Source: Sphingobacteriales bacterium (GTDB lineage Bacteria; Bacteroidota; Bacteroidia; Sphingobacteriales; Sphingobacteriaceae). From it: a DNA stretch of 64,000 bases. Where the stretch lies: positions 27,290-91,289 of the forward strand of contig JAPLFD010000009.1 in NCBI GenBank assembly GCA_026390835.1, read 5' to 3'. The position numbers and the translations under genes were made by a program. The notes under the pieces were generated by a model. That model worked only from the letters and a program-made list of their open reading frames with translations, was not told the DNA's origin and ran no database searches. Below, in pieces: positions 30,115 to 41,245 of this stretch (positions are counted from its first letter, which is position 1; each line of letters starts with the position of its first letter).

Positions 30115-30717
30115 ATGAAAGTTCTAAAAAATAGTCTTTGCTTTTTTCTTTTAGTGTTGAGTTTATCAGCTCATGCTCAAAATTGGGATATTCGCTTATT
30201 AGACAAACTGAATAGTGCACCCCAGACACAAGACAAAACCTGGCAATTTATTTCTAACAGCTCGGGCACAATAGATTTAGCCTTACCAATAGGGCTTTTT
30301 ATTGCAGGATCCATAAAACACGATGCAACTATTAAAAATTATGGAGCAAGTATGGGCGTTTCGTTTTTAGCCAATGAAGTAATGACCATTTTACTCAAAA
30401 GAACCTTACAACGGACCAGACCATTTGAAGCTTATCCAGAGTTAATTTTCAAAAAAGGAACCGGTGGAAGTTATTCCATGCCATCGGGTCATACATCATC
30501 GGCATTTTCTACAGCTACTTCACTCAGCCTAAACTTCCGCAAATGGTATGTAGTTGCACCCGCCTATACCTATGCAGCAGCCGTGGGCTACTCACGCATG
30601 TATTTGGGTGTGCATTACCCAAGCGATGTGATAGTAGGCGCACTACTAGGTTCAGGAACGGCTTACCTTACTTGGAAAATAAATAAAAAGCTACAAAATA
30701 AACGAAAAAACAGGTAA
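30115..30717 (+). CDS. PAP2 family phosphatase with signal peptide (second copy)
   Basis: [43 protein letters not shown]. Confidence 0.9.
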   Translation: MKVLKNSLCFFLLVLSLSAHAQNWDIRLLDKLNSAPQTQDKTWQFISNSSGTIDLALPIGLFIAGSIKHDATIKNYGASMGVSFLANEVMTILLKRTLQRTRPFEAYPELIFKKGTGGSYSMPSGHTSSAFSTATSLSLNFRKWYVVAPAYTYAAAVGYSRMYLGVHYPSDVIVGALLGSGTAYLTWKINKKLQNKRKNR

Positions 30718-30748
30718 TTAAGGTCGTTTTTCGTATTTTCGCGGCTTC

Positions 30749-32662
30749 ATGATCGCAATAAACAACTTAACCTTCGAGATTGGCGCCAGAGCCTTATACG
30801 ACGATGCCAACTGGCACATTAAACCAGGCGAAAAAATTGGACTTATTGGCGCCAATGGAACCGGTAAAACTACTCTCCTTAAAATTATTGTAGGCGATTA
30901 TACACCTACCAGCGGAACCATTTCTATGTCAAAGGATCTTAAAATGGGATACCTGAATCAAGATTTACTCTCTTCACAAGTAGATAACACCATTTTACAT
31001 GTAGCCATGGAGGCGTTTGAACGCCAAAACCAATTGCACGATGAAATTGAAAGCTTATTAAAAAAACTGGAAACCGATTATTCGGAAGACCTATTGCATA
31101 AACTAAGCGATAAACAACACGAATTTGAAGCCCTAGATGGCTACAATATTGAATACAGGGCACACGAAATTTTAGCGGGTTTAGGTTTTTCTGATGCCGA
31201 TACCCGACGTCAGCTTTCTGAATTTTCTGGAGGTTGGCGCATGCGGGTTATTCTTGCCAAAATACTCTTACAAACACCAGATATTTTATTACTCGATGAG
31301 CCTACTAACCACTTAGATTTACCCTCCATTAAATGGCTAGAAGGCTATTTGCAAGCTTTTGAGGGAGCCATAGTTATTGTATCCCACGATAGGTATTTTT
31401 TAGATCGTGTAGTGAATAAAATTGTAGAATCTCGTAAAGGAAAATTAACACCGTATGCCGGAAATTATTCTTTTTATGTAGAAGAAAAAGGACTTAGAGA
31501 AGAAATTCAAAGCGGGCAATACAAAAATCAACAAGCAAAAATTAAGCAAGAAGAAAAGCTCATTGAACGCTTTAGGGCCAAAGCCAGTAAGGCTAAAATG
31601 GCCCAATCACGAATTAAAGCGTTGGAACGCATGGAACGTGTGGACGATGTAGATGACGATAACCCGAGTGTAAACTTCAGCTTTAAATTCAGCAAGCAAT
31701 CGGGTCGCCATGTTATTCGTATGGAACACGTTTCTAAATCGTACCCGAACCTGCCTATTTTAACAAATACTACCGCCACCATTGAAAAAGGTGATAAAAT
31801 TGCTCTTATTGGCGCCAATGGGCGTGGTAAATCAACCTTGTTGCGTATTATTGCCGCTGCTGATAAGAAATTTGAGGGTACCTGCGAAACCGGACATAAT
31901 GTTACGCAAACCTTTTTTGCGCAACATCAGCTAGAGGCTTTACACCTAGATAATACAATTTTAAACGAATTACAGACCTTTGCGCCCAAACATACCGAAA
32001 CAGAATTACGCTCTATTTTGGGTTGTTTCTTATTCACAGGCGATGATGTATTTAAACGGATAAAAGTACTTTCGGGAGGTGAGAAATCGAGGGTAGCCTT
32101 AGCTAAAGCACTTACTGCCGATGCCAACTTTTTAATTCTCGATGAGCCCACCAACCACTTAGATATTCAATCGGTAAACATCTTAATACAAGCCTTAAAG
32201 CAATACGAAGGCACTTTTATTGTGGTTTCCCACGACCGTTATTTATTAGACAATGTGGCCAATAAAATTTGGTATATCGAAGATCAGCAAATTAAAGAGT
32301 ACCCGGGCACCTATGCCGAGTACGAAGAATGGCTAGCCAAGCGTCCGAGTAAACCAGCTAATTTGGTGCCTTCACCGCTAAAAGAAACAAAAAAAGTTGA
32401 AAATGCTCCAGTGGAAGAAGATAACAACAAGATGCTAAAAAAATTGAATCAAGAAATTGGTACCTTGGAAGAAAGTCTTGCTAGCTTAAAACAAGATTTA
32501 AGTGCAATTGAAAATTCGCTTGCCAAGCCCGAAATTTACAGCGATGTTGCTAAACTTTCGGAGCATACCACACGTTATGAAGAAGTAAAAAGCACGCTCA
32601 ACCAAACACAAATAGCATGGGAAGCATTGGCCGAACAAATTCTGGAATTAGAATCTTGCTAA
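30749..32662 (+). CDS. ABC-F family ATPase (second copy)
   Basis: [55 protein letters not shown], coiled-coil C-terminus. Confidence 0.93.
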   Translation: MIAINNLTFEIGARALYDDANWHIKPGEKIGLIGANGTGKTTLLKIIVGDYTPTSGTISMSKDLKMGYLNQDLLSSQVDNTILHVAMEAFERQNQLHDEIESLLKKLETDYSEDLLHKLSDKQHEFEALDGYNIEYRAHEILAGLGFSDADTRRQLSEFSGGWRMRVILAKILLQTPDILLLDEPTNHLDLPSIKWLEGYLQAFEGAIVIVSHDRYFLDRVVNKIVESRKGKLTPYAGNYSFYVEEKGLREEIQSGQYKNQQAKIKQEEKLIERFRAKASKAKMAQSRIKALERMERVDDVDDDNPSVNFSFKFSKQSGRHVIRMEHVSKSYPNLPILTNTTATIEKGDKIALIGANGRGKSTLLRIIAAADKKFEGTCETGHNVTQTFFAQHQLEALHLDNTILNELQTFAPKHTETELRSILGCFLFTGDDVFKRIKVLSGGEKSRVALAKALTADANFLILDEPTNHLDIQSVNILIQALKQYEGTFIVVSHDRYLLDNVANKIWYIEDQQIKEYPGTYAEYEEWLAKRPSKPANLVPSPLKETKKVENAPVEEDNNKMLKKLNQEIGTLEESLASLKQDLSAIENSLAKPEIYSDVAKLSEHTTRYEEVKSTLNQTQIAWEALAEQILELESC

Positions 32663-33960
32663 AAACCGCATTAACCGTACTTTTCATGGCGTTTTACAGC
32701 TTTGCTTGGGGACAAAAAAAGCCGAAAGTATTCCCATTAAGCGCTCCAGAGCAAGCCTATAGCTACGAAAACGCAACCTATATTCCAGAAATACGCACGG
32801 TAGAATTTTACAACCGAAACAAAGAACAATCTTTTCCTATTTACACCTTAAATTCTTCCGAAGAACTCTTGTTGGGCTTTGATGATTTACGCCCTGGTAT
32901 CCGATCTGTATATTATAGTGTAGAGCATTGCGATGCTGAGTGGAATAGCAGTCGCCTCTCCCCCATTGAGTATTTAGAAAGTTTTCCAGAAGAGCGGATA
33001 ACCAACTACCGTTCTTCTTTTAATACCCTGCAAAAATATACGCATTATGAAATCATTCTGCCGAATTTTAGCATCAAACCAAAACTATCGGGTAATTATT
33101 TGCTTAAAGTGTATGAAGATGCTAACCCTCGTAAAATACTGCTAACTAGGCAATTTTATGTAGAAAGTAAGCGTGTAAGCATTTTGGCTGAACTAGTACG
33201 CTCTGCAAACGTGTCGCAAAGAAACGAAAATCAAAAAATTAATTTCAGCATTCAACCTTCGGGCCTAAGTATACAAAACCCCTACCTCGATGTGTGGGCC
33301 AAGGTTTTTCAAAATGGCCGGGTAGCGGGTGCTCAAAAAATAACAAAACCAACCTTTGTGCGTGGCGATGCACTTATTTATAACGACCTAAACACGCTTG
33401 AATTTACTGGCGGGAATGAGTTTCGGCATTTCGATTTGCGAAGTTTGCGCTACCAATCGGAACGTGTAAGTGCCATTAGTAAAGATTCTGCCAATTGGGT
33501 AACACTAACGCCCGAACCTTCTTTTGCAACAGCGGCATATAGTTTTGTATTTGATGCAAATGGCTCATTTTTTATACGAAACCAAGAAGGCCGAAGTGCT
33601 AGCAACGATGCCGATTATGCCACCGTTCAATTCCGATTAAATGCCCAAAAATCTAAAGAAGAAGGTGCTGCATATATTGTAGGGGGGTTCAATAATTTTC
33701 AATTAAAAGAAGAAAATAAACTTACTTACCTAGAATCGAGCCGAAAATTTGTGGGAAATGCATTTGTGAAACAAGGCGTGTACGATTACCAGTACGTTTG
33801 GCTAGCCGCCGATGGGGTGTTAAATGACACGTATTTTGAAGGTTCGCACATAGAAACAGAAAACAATTACCAAATTTTGGTGTATTATCGCAAGCCGGGG
33901 GGCCGTTGGGATGAATTGGTTGGCTATACGCAAATAAACTCGGCTAATCGTTTAAACTAG
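32656..33960 (+). CDS. DUF5103 / type IX secretion system plug protein-like
   Basis: [37 protein letters not shown]...[26 protein letters not shown]...[23 protein letters not shown]. Signal-like [20 protein letters not shown] requires TTG 32656; ATG 32686 is the alternative. Confidence 0.8.
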   Translation: MLKTALTVLFMAFYSFAWGQKKPKVFPLSAPEQAYSYENATYIPEIRTVEFYNRNKEQSFPIYTLNSSEELLLGFDDLRPGIRSVYYSVEHCDAEWNSSRLSPIEYLESFPEERITNYRSSFNTLQKYTHYEIILPNFSIKPKLSGNYLLKVYEDANPRKILLTRQFYVESKRVSILAELVRSANVSQRNENQKINFSIQPSGLSIQNPYLDVWAKVFQNGRVAGAQKITKPTFVRGDALIYNDLNTLEFTGGNEFRHFDLRSLRYQSERVSAISKDSANWVTLTPEPSFATAAYSFVFDANGSFFIRNQEGRSASNDADYATVQFRLNAQKSKEEGAAYIVGGFNNFQLKEENKLTYLESSRKFVGNAFVKQGVYDYQYVWLAADGVLNDTYFEGSHIETENNYQILVYYRKPGGRWDELVGYTQINSANRLN

Positions 33961-34629
33961 TTTAACCGCTCTAAGCATTTCTCTCTTTCCGGGTGCACCA
34001 GGGGCTTTCTCAATGGCAAAACCTAAAGATTTCATACTGCGTTTTAAATTTCCGGTAATGGCATAGGATACAAAAACACCGCCAGGCTTTAAATACCTAC
34101 ATACTCTTTCCAAAGCTTCGGTCGTCCACATTTCGGGTTGATGGATGGCTGCAAACGCATCAAAATAAATCACATCCACTTGGCCATCGATAACAAAATC
34201 GGCTAATAAACACTTTTCAACTTTCAGGTTAATACCCTGTGAAATAAAGGTAGTTTCAGTAAATGCCGCTTGATATTTAGACAGAAATCCATCCCAAATG
34301 GCATCTTGTATATACTGATTGTAGCCCATTTGTGCTAGCAAGATTTCGGGTAGTGGAAACGCTTCTATTGCGCAATAATCTACCTGTAAATTCTGTTTTT
34401 GAGCATAATCGGCAGTTAACAAAAAATTTAAACCGGTACCCAATCCCACTTCAAGAATATGGACTGAGGGCTGTGGGTTTTTGGCCAAAAAGTACCCCAA
34501 CCCCGACTCCAAAAATACGTGCTTGCTCTCTTGCACTGCACCGTGTTTAGAATGGTAATGCTCTCCTACTTCGGGCTGAAATAAGGTTAATGAACCATCG
34601 GCAGTGGGGACTAAAAAGGGCGTTTGCAT
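33952..34629 (-). CDS. mnmD: tRNA U34 methyltransferase MnmD-like
   Basis: [69 protein letters not shown]. Confidence 0.9.
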   Translation of the reverse strand: MQTPFLVPTADGSLTLFQPEVGEHYHSKHGAVQESKHVFLESGLGYFLAKNPQPSVHILEVGLGTGLNFLLTADYAQKQNLQVDYCAIEAFPLPEILLAQMGYNQYIQDAIWDGFLSKYQAAFTETTFISQGINLKVEKCLLADFVIDGQVDVIYFDAFAAIHQPEMWTTEALERVCRYLKPGGVFVSYAITGNLKRSMKSLGFAIEKAPGAPGKREMLRAVKLV

Positions 34630-34633
34630 TGCC

Positions 34634-34641
34634 CAAAGATA
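34634..34641 (-). promoter_or_regulatory. -7 element TATCTTTG immediately before mnmD
   Basis: Minus-strand TATCTTTG-GGCA-ATG (4 nt spacing). Confidence 0.55.
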
Positions 34642-34665
34642 CTAGCCAAACCTCTGCTTGCCTAA

Positions 34666-34935
34666 TTATTTAAAATCAGGCTTTAGAATAATAACCAAAA
34701 AGATTAAAAAAAGATACAGCAGTACTGGTAATGCAGGAATAGCCAATACAAAAATAGCCGCTAGCAATTGATTGAAATAGGTTTGTAAAATAATACCAAG
34801 TACAAATAAAAAGACCTCCAGCAATAAAATAGTGACCAAAAGCCCCATATCATTGTTCGCATATTTCAAATTAAATAAAATAAATATGATCGTACAAAAC
34901 GTAATAAAGAGTTCTATGCGGTAAATCCAAATCAT
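34666..34935 (-). CDS. Small hydrophobic membrane protein, unknown function
   Basis: 89 aa with about three hydrophobic segments. Confidence 0.55.
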   Translation of the reverse strand: MIWIYRIELFITFCTIIFILFNLKYANNDMGLLVTILLLEVFLFVLGIILQTYFNQLLAAIFVLAIPALPVLLYLFLIFLVIILKPDFK

Positions 34936-34981
34936 ATGGTATTAACACAAAACACAGGCACTTTAGTATATACCCATAAAA

Positions 34982-35005
34982 AAAGCCCCTGAAATCAGGG
35001 GCTTT
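34982..35005 (-). terminator. Terminator of the M13 peptidase gene (minus strand)
   Basis: AAAGCCCCTGA-aa-TCAGGGGCTTT with A-run on plus (T-run on minus). Confidence 0.9.
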
Positions 35006-35013
35006 AAATTTGT

Positions 35014-37059
35014 TTACCAAATCTTAATTCGGTCTTCAGGTTTTTTGTACAATTTATCGCCCGGTTGAATATTGAAAGCCTTATACCAGGCATCCATATT
35101 TACAGGAGCGCCAATAGTACGGTATTCACCTGGTGAATGCGAATCGGTTAAAATTAACTGAGCTGCTGTTTCGGGCAAAATGGTAGTACGCCACACTTGT
35201 GCCCAAGCTAAAAAGAAACGTTGATCTGGTGTAAAGCCGTCTACCACTTTTCCAGCCTTCCATTCGTTTGTCATTTTGTAAGCTTCATAGGCAGCATTTA
35301 AACCACCCAAATCGCCAATGTTTTCGCCCATGGTTAATTTACCATTTACGTGAATAGTATCTAACACGGTATAGGCATCAAACTGTGCTTGTAAGGCTTT
35401 GGCTTTTTCTTTGAATTTGGCTAAATCTTCCGCAGTCCACCAATTTTTAAGGTTACCATCTTTATCGTATTGGCTTCCAGAATCGTCGAAACCATGAGAA
35501 ATTTCGTGACCAATAACGGCTCCAATTCCACCATAATTTACGGCATCATCAGCATTGACATCAAAGAATGGGAATTGCAAAATACCTGCCGGAAATACAA
35601 TCTCATTTAGCACCGGACTGTAGTAAGCATTTACCGTTGGGGTACTCATGCCCCATCGAGTTTTATCAACCGGTTTACCCAATTGGCTCACCATATCATT
35701 ATAACCCCAAATAGCCGAATTACGTAAATTTTGCATGAAATTAGTTTTATCAACCATTAGGCCATCGTAATTTTTAAATTTATCTGGATAGGCGATTTTA
35801 GGGGTAAATGCATGCAATTTATCCAATGCTTTCACTTTGGTTTCGGCGCTCATCCAATCTAAATTTTTAATACGTATTTCGTAGGCCTTAATTAAGTTGG
35901 CAACCATTTGCTCCATACGGACTTTGGCTTCTGGTTTAAAATGTTTTTCTACATACAACTGGCCTAACAATTCACCCAAGGTACCATCGGTTAATTGCGA
36001 CATGCGCTGCCAACGTGGAGTTTGCACTTTTTGGCCACTTAGCACTTGAGTAAAGGCAAAATTGGCATTCACAAAAGCAGAACTTAAATACGGTGCGGAT
36101 GTTTTTAGCACATTCCACTGCAAATACGTTTTCCAATCGCTTACCGGAGTAGCTACTAAAAGTGCATTTAAATCGGTAAAAAACTTAGGAGCACCTACCA
36201 AAATCGTATCCTGACCGCTTACCTTCATTTTAGGTAATAAGGTAGCCCAATTCATGTTGGGTGTGGTTTTAGCAAAATCGGCTACCGAAAATTTGTTGTA
36301 GGTTTTATACGGATCACGCATTTCTACTCGACTCATTTGCGAATTGGCCAAAGATTTTTCGATGGCGAAGATAGCTTCGGCATTTTTCTTAGCTAGCTCT
36401 TCCGTAGTACCACTTAATACAAATAACTGCGTGATGTATTTTTTGTAAGCATCCTGAATTTTCAAGGTACGGGCATCTGCTTTTAAATAATAATCGCGAT
36501 CGGGTAAAGTAGTTCCACCCTGCCCAAGCTGGGCTATCATTTTGGTGGCTTCTTTACGATCTTGTCCTACGTAAAAGCTAAATAGCGGAGAACCTAAACC
36601 TTGCGTACGCATCAGGGCTACTTCACTAATAATATCATTTAAACTTGTACCCGATGCTACTTTTGCTAATTCTGGTAAAATCGGGCTAGCACCCAATTTT
36701 TCGATACTCATACTATCCATACCGGCAGCATAAAAATCGCCTATACGACGTTTTACCGAGCCTACTTTAGCCGTTTTATCATTTTGGGCTTCTAGTAAAA
36801 TATTTTTAACAGCATTGCTATTAAAATCACGCAATACGTTAAAACTACCCCAACGGGTTTCTTTGGCAGGCACTGGATTGTTCTTAATCCACGTACCACT
36901 AGCATACAAGTTAAAATCATTACCTGGCTTATAATTCAGGTCCATGTTACTTGCGTCAATAAATTTTTTCTTTGGAATTTTTGGCGAATCGTGCTGTGCC
37001 GAGGCCGTTAATCCACAAAGCAAAGCTGCACTTAACAGCCAAGAGGATGAATATTTCAT
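35014..37059 (-). CDS. M13 family (neprilysin-like) metallopeptidase
   Basis: VIGHEISHGFDDSG zinc motif, MGENIGDLGG, NAYYSPVLNEIVFPAGILQ, signal peptide. Confidence 0.95.
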   Translation of the reverse strand: MKYSSSWLLSAALLCGLTASAQHDSPKIPKKKFIDASNMDLNYKPGNDFNLYASGTWIKNNPVPAKETRWGSFNVLRDFNSNAVKNILLEAQNDKTAKVGSVKRRIGDFYAAGMDSMSIEKLGASPILPELAKVASGTSLNDIISEVALMRTQGLGSPLFSFYVGQDRKEATKMIAQLGQGGTTLPDRDYYLKADARTLKIQDAYKKYITQLFVLSGTTEELAKKNAEAIFAIEKSLANSQMSRVEMRDPYKTYNKFSVADFAKTTPNMNWATLLPKMKVSGQDTILVGAPKFFTDLNALLVATPVSDWKTYLQWNVLKTSAPYLSSAFVNANFAFTQVLSGQKVQTPRWQRMSQLTDGTLGELLGQLYVEKHFKPEAKVRMEQMVANLIKAYEIRIKNLDWMSAETKVKALDKLHAFTPKIAYPDKFKNYDGLMVDKTNFMQNLRNSAIWGYNDMVSQLGKPVDKTRWGMSTPTVNAYYSPVLNEIVFPAGILQFPFFDVNADDAVNYGGIGAVIGHEISHGFDDSGSQYDKDGNLKNWWTAEDLAKFKEKAKALQAQFDAYTVLDTIHVNGKLTMGENIGDLGGLNAAYEAYKMTNEWKAGKVVDGFTPDQRFFLAWAQVWRTTILPETAAQLILTDSHSPGEYRTIGAPVNMDAWYKAFNIQPGDKLYKKPEDRIKIW

Positions 37060-37167
37060 ATTTTAATTTGTGATTTTTATACTATGAAGATAAGAGTAAA
37101 ATAAAGTGAAATGAAATTTTTCTCCTAAAAAGGCTATAAAATCCGTCGAAATTGTTTACTTAAATGC

Positions 37168-37175
37168 TATTTTTG
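37168..37175 (+). promoter_or_regulatory. -7 element TATTTTTG upstream of valS
   Basis: TAnnTTTG, 17 nt before ATG 37193. Confidence 0.55.
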
Positions 37176-37192
37176 CAGCCATACAACCTAAA

Positions 37193-39814
37193 ATGAGTAT
37201 ATCTAAAACATATAACCCAAAAGAAGCGGAAGCAAAATGGTACAGTTACTGGCTAGAAAAGAAATTTTTTCGTTCCCTGCCCGATGAGCGTGAGCCTTAT
37301 ACCATCGTTATTCCGCCACCCAATGTAACGGGGGTATTGCACATGGGGCATATGTTAAACAATACCATTCAGGATGTATTAATTCGTAGAGCCCGCATGC
37401 AAGGTAAAAATGCGTGTTGGGTACCGGGTACCGACCACGCTTCTATTGCTACCGAAGCAAAAGTGGTAGCCATGCTCAAAGAAAAAGGCATAGAAAAAAA
37501 AGATTTAAGTCGTCAAGAATTTTTAGGCTATGCCTACGAATGGAAAGACAAATACGGAGGCATCATTCTCAAACAATTAGAGAAATTAGGTGCTTCTTGC
37601 GATTGGGATCGCACCCGTTTCACGATGGAAGAATCGCTTTCAGAAGCGGTTATAGACACCTTTATTCACCTATACAAAAAAGGCTGGATTTACCGCGGTG
37701 TACGCATGGTAAACTGGGATCCGAAAGGAAAAACGGCCGTTTCTGACGAAGAGGTAATTCGTAAAGAAGTAAATCAGAAACTATATTACATTAAATACGC
37801 CATTAGCGGAGAGGCTGGAAACTATTTAACCATTGCCACTACCCGACCGGAAACGATTATGGCCGATGCTGCCATTTGCGTAAACCCGAACGACGAGCGT
37901 TATGTTCATTTAAAAGGCAAAACTGTATTCATTCCATTACTCAATCGGGAAATACCTGTAATTCAGGATGAATATGTAACCATGGATTTTGGAACCGGCT
38001 GCTTAAAGGTAACTCCGGCCCACGATTTAAACGATTACGAATTGGGCATTAAACACAAATTGCCCGTAATTGATATTTTAAGTGACGATGGCACTTTAAA
38101 CGAAAAAGCGGAAATATTGATAGGCGAAGATCGTTTTACCGCCCGTAAAAAGATTGCCGTGCTTTTAGAAGAAGCTGGCCACTTAGAAAAAGTAGAAGAT
38201 AATAAATCGCAACTAGGCTATTCTGAGCGTACCGATGCGGTAATTGAGCCTAAACTATCTATGCAATGGTTTTGCAAGATGGATGAAATGGCCAAGCCTG
38301 CATTAGACTATGTATTGGATGGCGAAGTAAAACTCATCCCCGAAAAATTCACCAATACCTACAAACATTGGATGGAAAATGTGAAAGATTGGTGCATTAG
38401 CCGCCAATTGTGGTGGGGACAACAAATTCCGGCTTGGTATTTACCAAACGGAGAGTTTGTAATTGCAAAAACCAAAGAAGAAGCTTTTACTGAGGCGCAA
38501 AAACTAGATAGCACCATTCAGTTAGCGGATTTAAAACAAGACGAAGACGTGGTAGATACCTGGTTTTCTTCTTGGTTGTGGCCAATTTCTGTTTTCGATG
38601 GCTTTAAAGACCCTGATAATAAAGAAATTAACTACTACTACCCTACCAACGATTTGGTAACTGCTCCCGAAATTTTATTCTTTTGGGTAGCCCGTATGAT
38701 TATGGCCGGACACGAATTCCGTGGCCAAGCACCCTTTAAAAATGTGTATTTAACCGGTATTGTACGTGATAAAATTGGGCGTAAAATGTCTAAATCTTTA
38801 GGCAATTCCCCCGATCCTATTGACTTAATTGAGAAATACGGTGCCGATGGCGTGCGTGTGGGCATGTTATTATGTTCTCCGGCGGGCAACGATTTAATGT
38901 TTGACGAAAGTTATTGCGAACAAGGCCGTAATTTCTCTAACAAAATTTGGAATGCCTTCCGCCTAGTAAAAGGTTGGGAAGTAGATACCAACCTAGCCTG
39001 CCCCAACGAGCAAAGCATTGCCTGGTTCGAAAGCAATTTCAACCAAGCCTTACAACAAATTGAAGACGATTTTACGAATTACCGCCTTTCTGAAGCACTA
39101 ATGGGTATTTACAAATTGGTTTGGGACGATTTTTGTGCCTGGTACCTAGAAATGGTGAAGCCGGCTTATCAACAACCTATAGATGCGAAAAGCTACCAAG
39201 CTACACTGAACTTTTTCGAGAATATTTTAAAACTCATACATCCGTTTATGCCCTTTTTATCTGAAGAATTGTGGCACGATGAGGTTTTCGAAAAACGGGG
39301 CGAATTGGAGTGCTGTATTGTTGCCACCTATCCTAAAGTAGGTGCAATTGATTTAGCCATCACCAAAGATTTTGAAAGCATCCAACAAGTAATTTCGGAG
39401 ATTAGAAACATCAGAAACTCAAAACAACTTTCACCAAAAGAAGCGCTTGATTTACAAATTAAGGCCAATTCTGGAATTGAATACCAACGCTATGCAGCCA
39501 TTATTAGCAAATTAGCCAATATTGCTAAGATCAGTTTTGTAAGCGATAAACCGGCTGGAGCCGCAGCCTTTATGGCCGGTACCGACGAATTCTTTGTTCC
39601 ATTAAGTGAGAACATTGATGTCGATGCCGAAAAAGAGCGCATTGAAAAAGAATTGAACTATTTAGATGGTTTCTTAAAATCGGTAGACTCCAAGTTAAGC
39701 AACGAACGTTTTGTACAAAATGCCAAACCAGAAGTACTAGCAAACGAACAGCAGAAAAAAGCGGATGCCGAAGCAAAAATTGTGTTGCTCAAAGCAAATC
39801 TTGCCGCTTTATAA
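37193..39814 (+). CDS. valS: Valyl-tRNA synthetase
   Basis: PPPNVTGVLHMGHMLNNTIQD, TRPETIMADAAI, GRKMSKSLGNSPDP. Confidence 0.97.
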   Translation: MSISKTYNPKEAEAKWYSYWLEKKFFRSLPDEREPYTIVIPPPNVTGVLHMGHMLNNTIQDVLIRRARMQGKNACWVPGTDHASIATEAKVVAMLKEKGIEKKDLSRQEFLGYAYEWKDKYGGIILKQLEKLGASCDWDRTRFTMEESLSEAVIDTFIHLYKKGWIYRGVRMVNWDPKGKTAVSDEEVIRKEVNQKLYYIKYAISGEAGNYLTIATTRPETIMADAAICVNPNDERYVHLKGKTVFIPLLNREIPVIQDEYVTMDFGTGCLKVTPAHDLNDYELGIKHKLPVIDILSDDGTLNEKAEILIGEDRFTARKKIAVLLEEAGHLEKVEDNKSQLGYSERTDAVIEPKLSMQWFCKMDEMAKPALDYVLDGEVKLIPEKFTNTYKHWMENVKDWCISRQLWWGQQIPAWYLPNGEFVIAKTKEEAFTEAQKLDSTIQLADLKQDEDVVDTWFSSWLWPISVFDGFKDPDNKEINYYYPTNDLVTAPEILFFWVARMIMAGHEFRGQAPFKNVYLTGIVRDKIGRKMSKSLGNSPDPIDLIEKYGADGVRVGMLLCSPAGNDLMFDESYCEQGRNFSNKIWNAFRLVKGWEVDTNLACPNEQSIAWFESNFNQALQQIEDDFTNYRLSEALMGIYKLVWDDFCAWYLEMVKPAYQQPIDAKSYQATLNFFENILKLIHPFMPFLSEELWHDEVFEKRGELECCIVATYPKVGAIDLAITKDFESIQQVISEIRNIRNSKQLSPKEALDLQIKANSGIEYQRYAAIISKLANIAKISFVSDKPAGAAAFMAGTDEFFVPLSENIDVDAEKERIEKELNYLDGFLKSVDSKLSNERFVQNAKPEVLANEQQKKADAEAKIVLLKANLAAL

Positions 39815-40273
39815 ATTAGCGTAAATAGGCAATTCGGGCACAAATTGGTAGCTATTTTGATCCCAATTTAGTAAACAGCAATAATGGGTCAAACCATTAC
39901 TTACCAATAGCCAAGGCACTCGGTGTACAAAATTATAGCGGGCAATTTGGTCGAACGTATCTTGGCTAATTTTTACACTAGGCGCTTTGCATTCTACCAA
40001 CAATACTTTTTCGCCGGCCGCATTAAACACCAACACATCACTTCGTTTTTGCAGGCCATTGTAGTTCAATCCGCCTTCTAATTGAATGAGCCCTTTGGGT
40101 ACTTTTTTCTCTTGAATAAGAAATTGTACTACGTGTTGTCGTACCCATTCTTCAGGCGTTAGCACCAAAAACTTTTTTCGCACTTCATCAAAAATGGATA
40201 ATGTATCTCCTTCTTCCTTCAATTTAAAGGAATAAGGCGGAAAAGCTAAAGGCGTTTGTTGGTACGGGAACAC
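39809..40273 (-). CDS. Stand-alone HSDR_N (type I restriction R-subunit N-terminal-like) nuclease-fold protein
   Basis: PD-(D/E)xK-like KRSDVLVFNAAGEKVLLVECKAPSVKISQDTFDQIARYN; GTG start. Confidence 0.8.
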   Translation of the reverse strand: MFPYQQTPLAFPPYSFKLKEEGDTLSIFDEVRKKFLVLTPEEWVRQHVVQFLIQEKKVPKGLIQLEGGLNYNGLQKRSDVLVFNAAGEKVLLVECKAPSVKISQDTFDQIARYNFVHRVPWLLVSNGLTHYCCLLNWDQNSYQFVPELPIYANL

Positions 40274-40337
40274 AGCGGCTAATTTCAGAAAAAAATGGTA
40301 GAAATGGGGCTAAATAATTTGTAATTTGGCAACACCC

Positions 40338-41244
40338 ATGACACTTGCCGAAATCGTTAGAGATATAAAAGCCCGCAGTTTTAAACCCCTGTATTTAGTA
40401 CACGGCGAAGAACCGTATTATATCGATAAAATAAGCGATTTACTAGAAAATACCGTTTTAAGCGATGCCGAAAAAGGCTTTAACCAAACGGTATTGTATG
40501 GCAAAGAAACCGATATAGCCACGCTGTTAAATACCGTAAAACGCTACCCCATGATGAGTGATTACCAGGTGGTAATGGTAAAAGAAGCACAAGAAGTAAA
40601 ATGGGGCAAAGACGACGACGATAAAAAAGGAAGCGACCCCTGGTTGGCTTATTTAGAAAATCCACTGCCAAGCACCATTTTGGTGCTATGCTACAAATAC
40701 GGGAAATTTGACAAGCGGAAAAAAACCTATCTTAATGGCCGAATACCTAGGTAACGATCTTTCTAAAATTGCCAATGAACTGGATAAATTATTGCTGAAT
40801 TTGGCAAAAGGCCACGAAATTACGCCCGAACAAATTCAAGATAATATTGGCATTAGCAAAGAGTACAACGTGTTTGAATTGCAAGATGCATTGGCTAAAC
40901 GGAACGTAGTAAAAGCCAATCAAATTATCGATTATTTTGCGGCTAACCCAAAAGCAAACCCAATTCAAATGGTGTTGGGCGTACTAAATACCTATTTTAG
41001 CAAGGTGTTAAAATACCACTATGCCATAGATAAATCGCCACAAGGTTTAGCTAGAGAATTGGGTGTTAACCCGTTTTTTGTTAAAGATTATGAATTTGCT
41101 GGCCGCAGCTATAACAAAGCCAAATTATTTCAAATTATTGGCTATTTGCGCAGTTACGATTTAAAATCTAAAGGTGTAGATGCCAGTGGGAATACCACCG
41201 ACGGCGAATTATTAAAAGAACTTATTTTTAAAATTATCCATTAA
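40338..41244 (+). pseudogene. holA: DNA polymerase III subunit delta, apparently disrupted (internal deletion plus frameshift)
   Basis: N-terminal fragment (IKARSFKPLYLVHGEEPYYIDKI...ILVLCYKYGKFDKRKKTY) in one frame stops at 40754; the C-terminal part (LMAEYLGNDLSKIANELDKLL...YFSKVLKYHY) continues in another frame to 41244. Linking residues are absent. Confidence 0.82.
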
Positions 41245-41245
41245 T

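Noticed and set aside
29018-30229. Long pyrD ORF as given in the track (403 aa)
   Set aside because: The first 62 residues are non-conserved and overlap the divergent PAP2 gene; ATG 30043 gives a normal PyrD N-terminus.
40326-41244. Programmed ribosomal frameshift in holA at the A7 run
   Set aside because: A frameshift alone would not supply the roughly 40 conserved residues missing between the two fragments; deletion or misassembly fits better.
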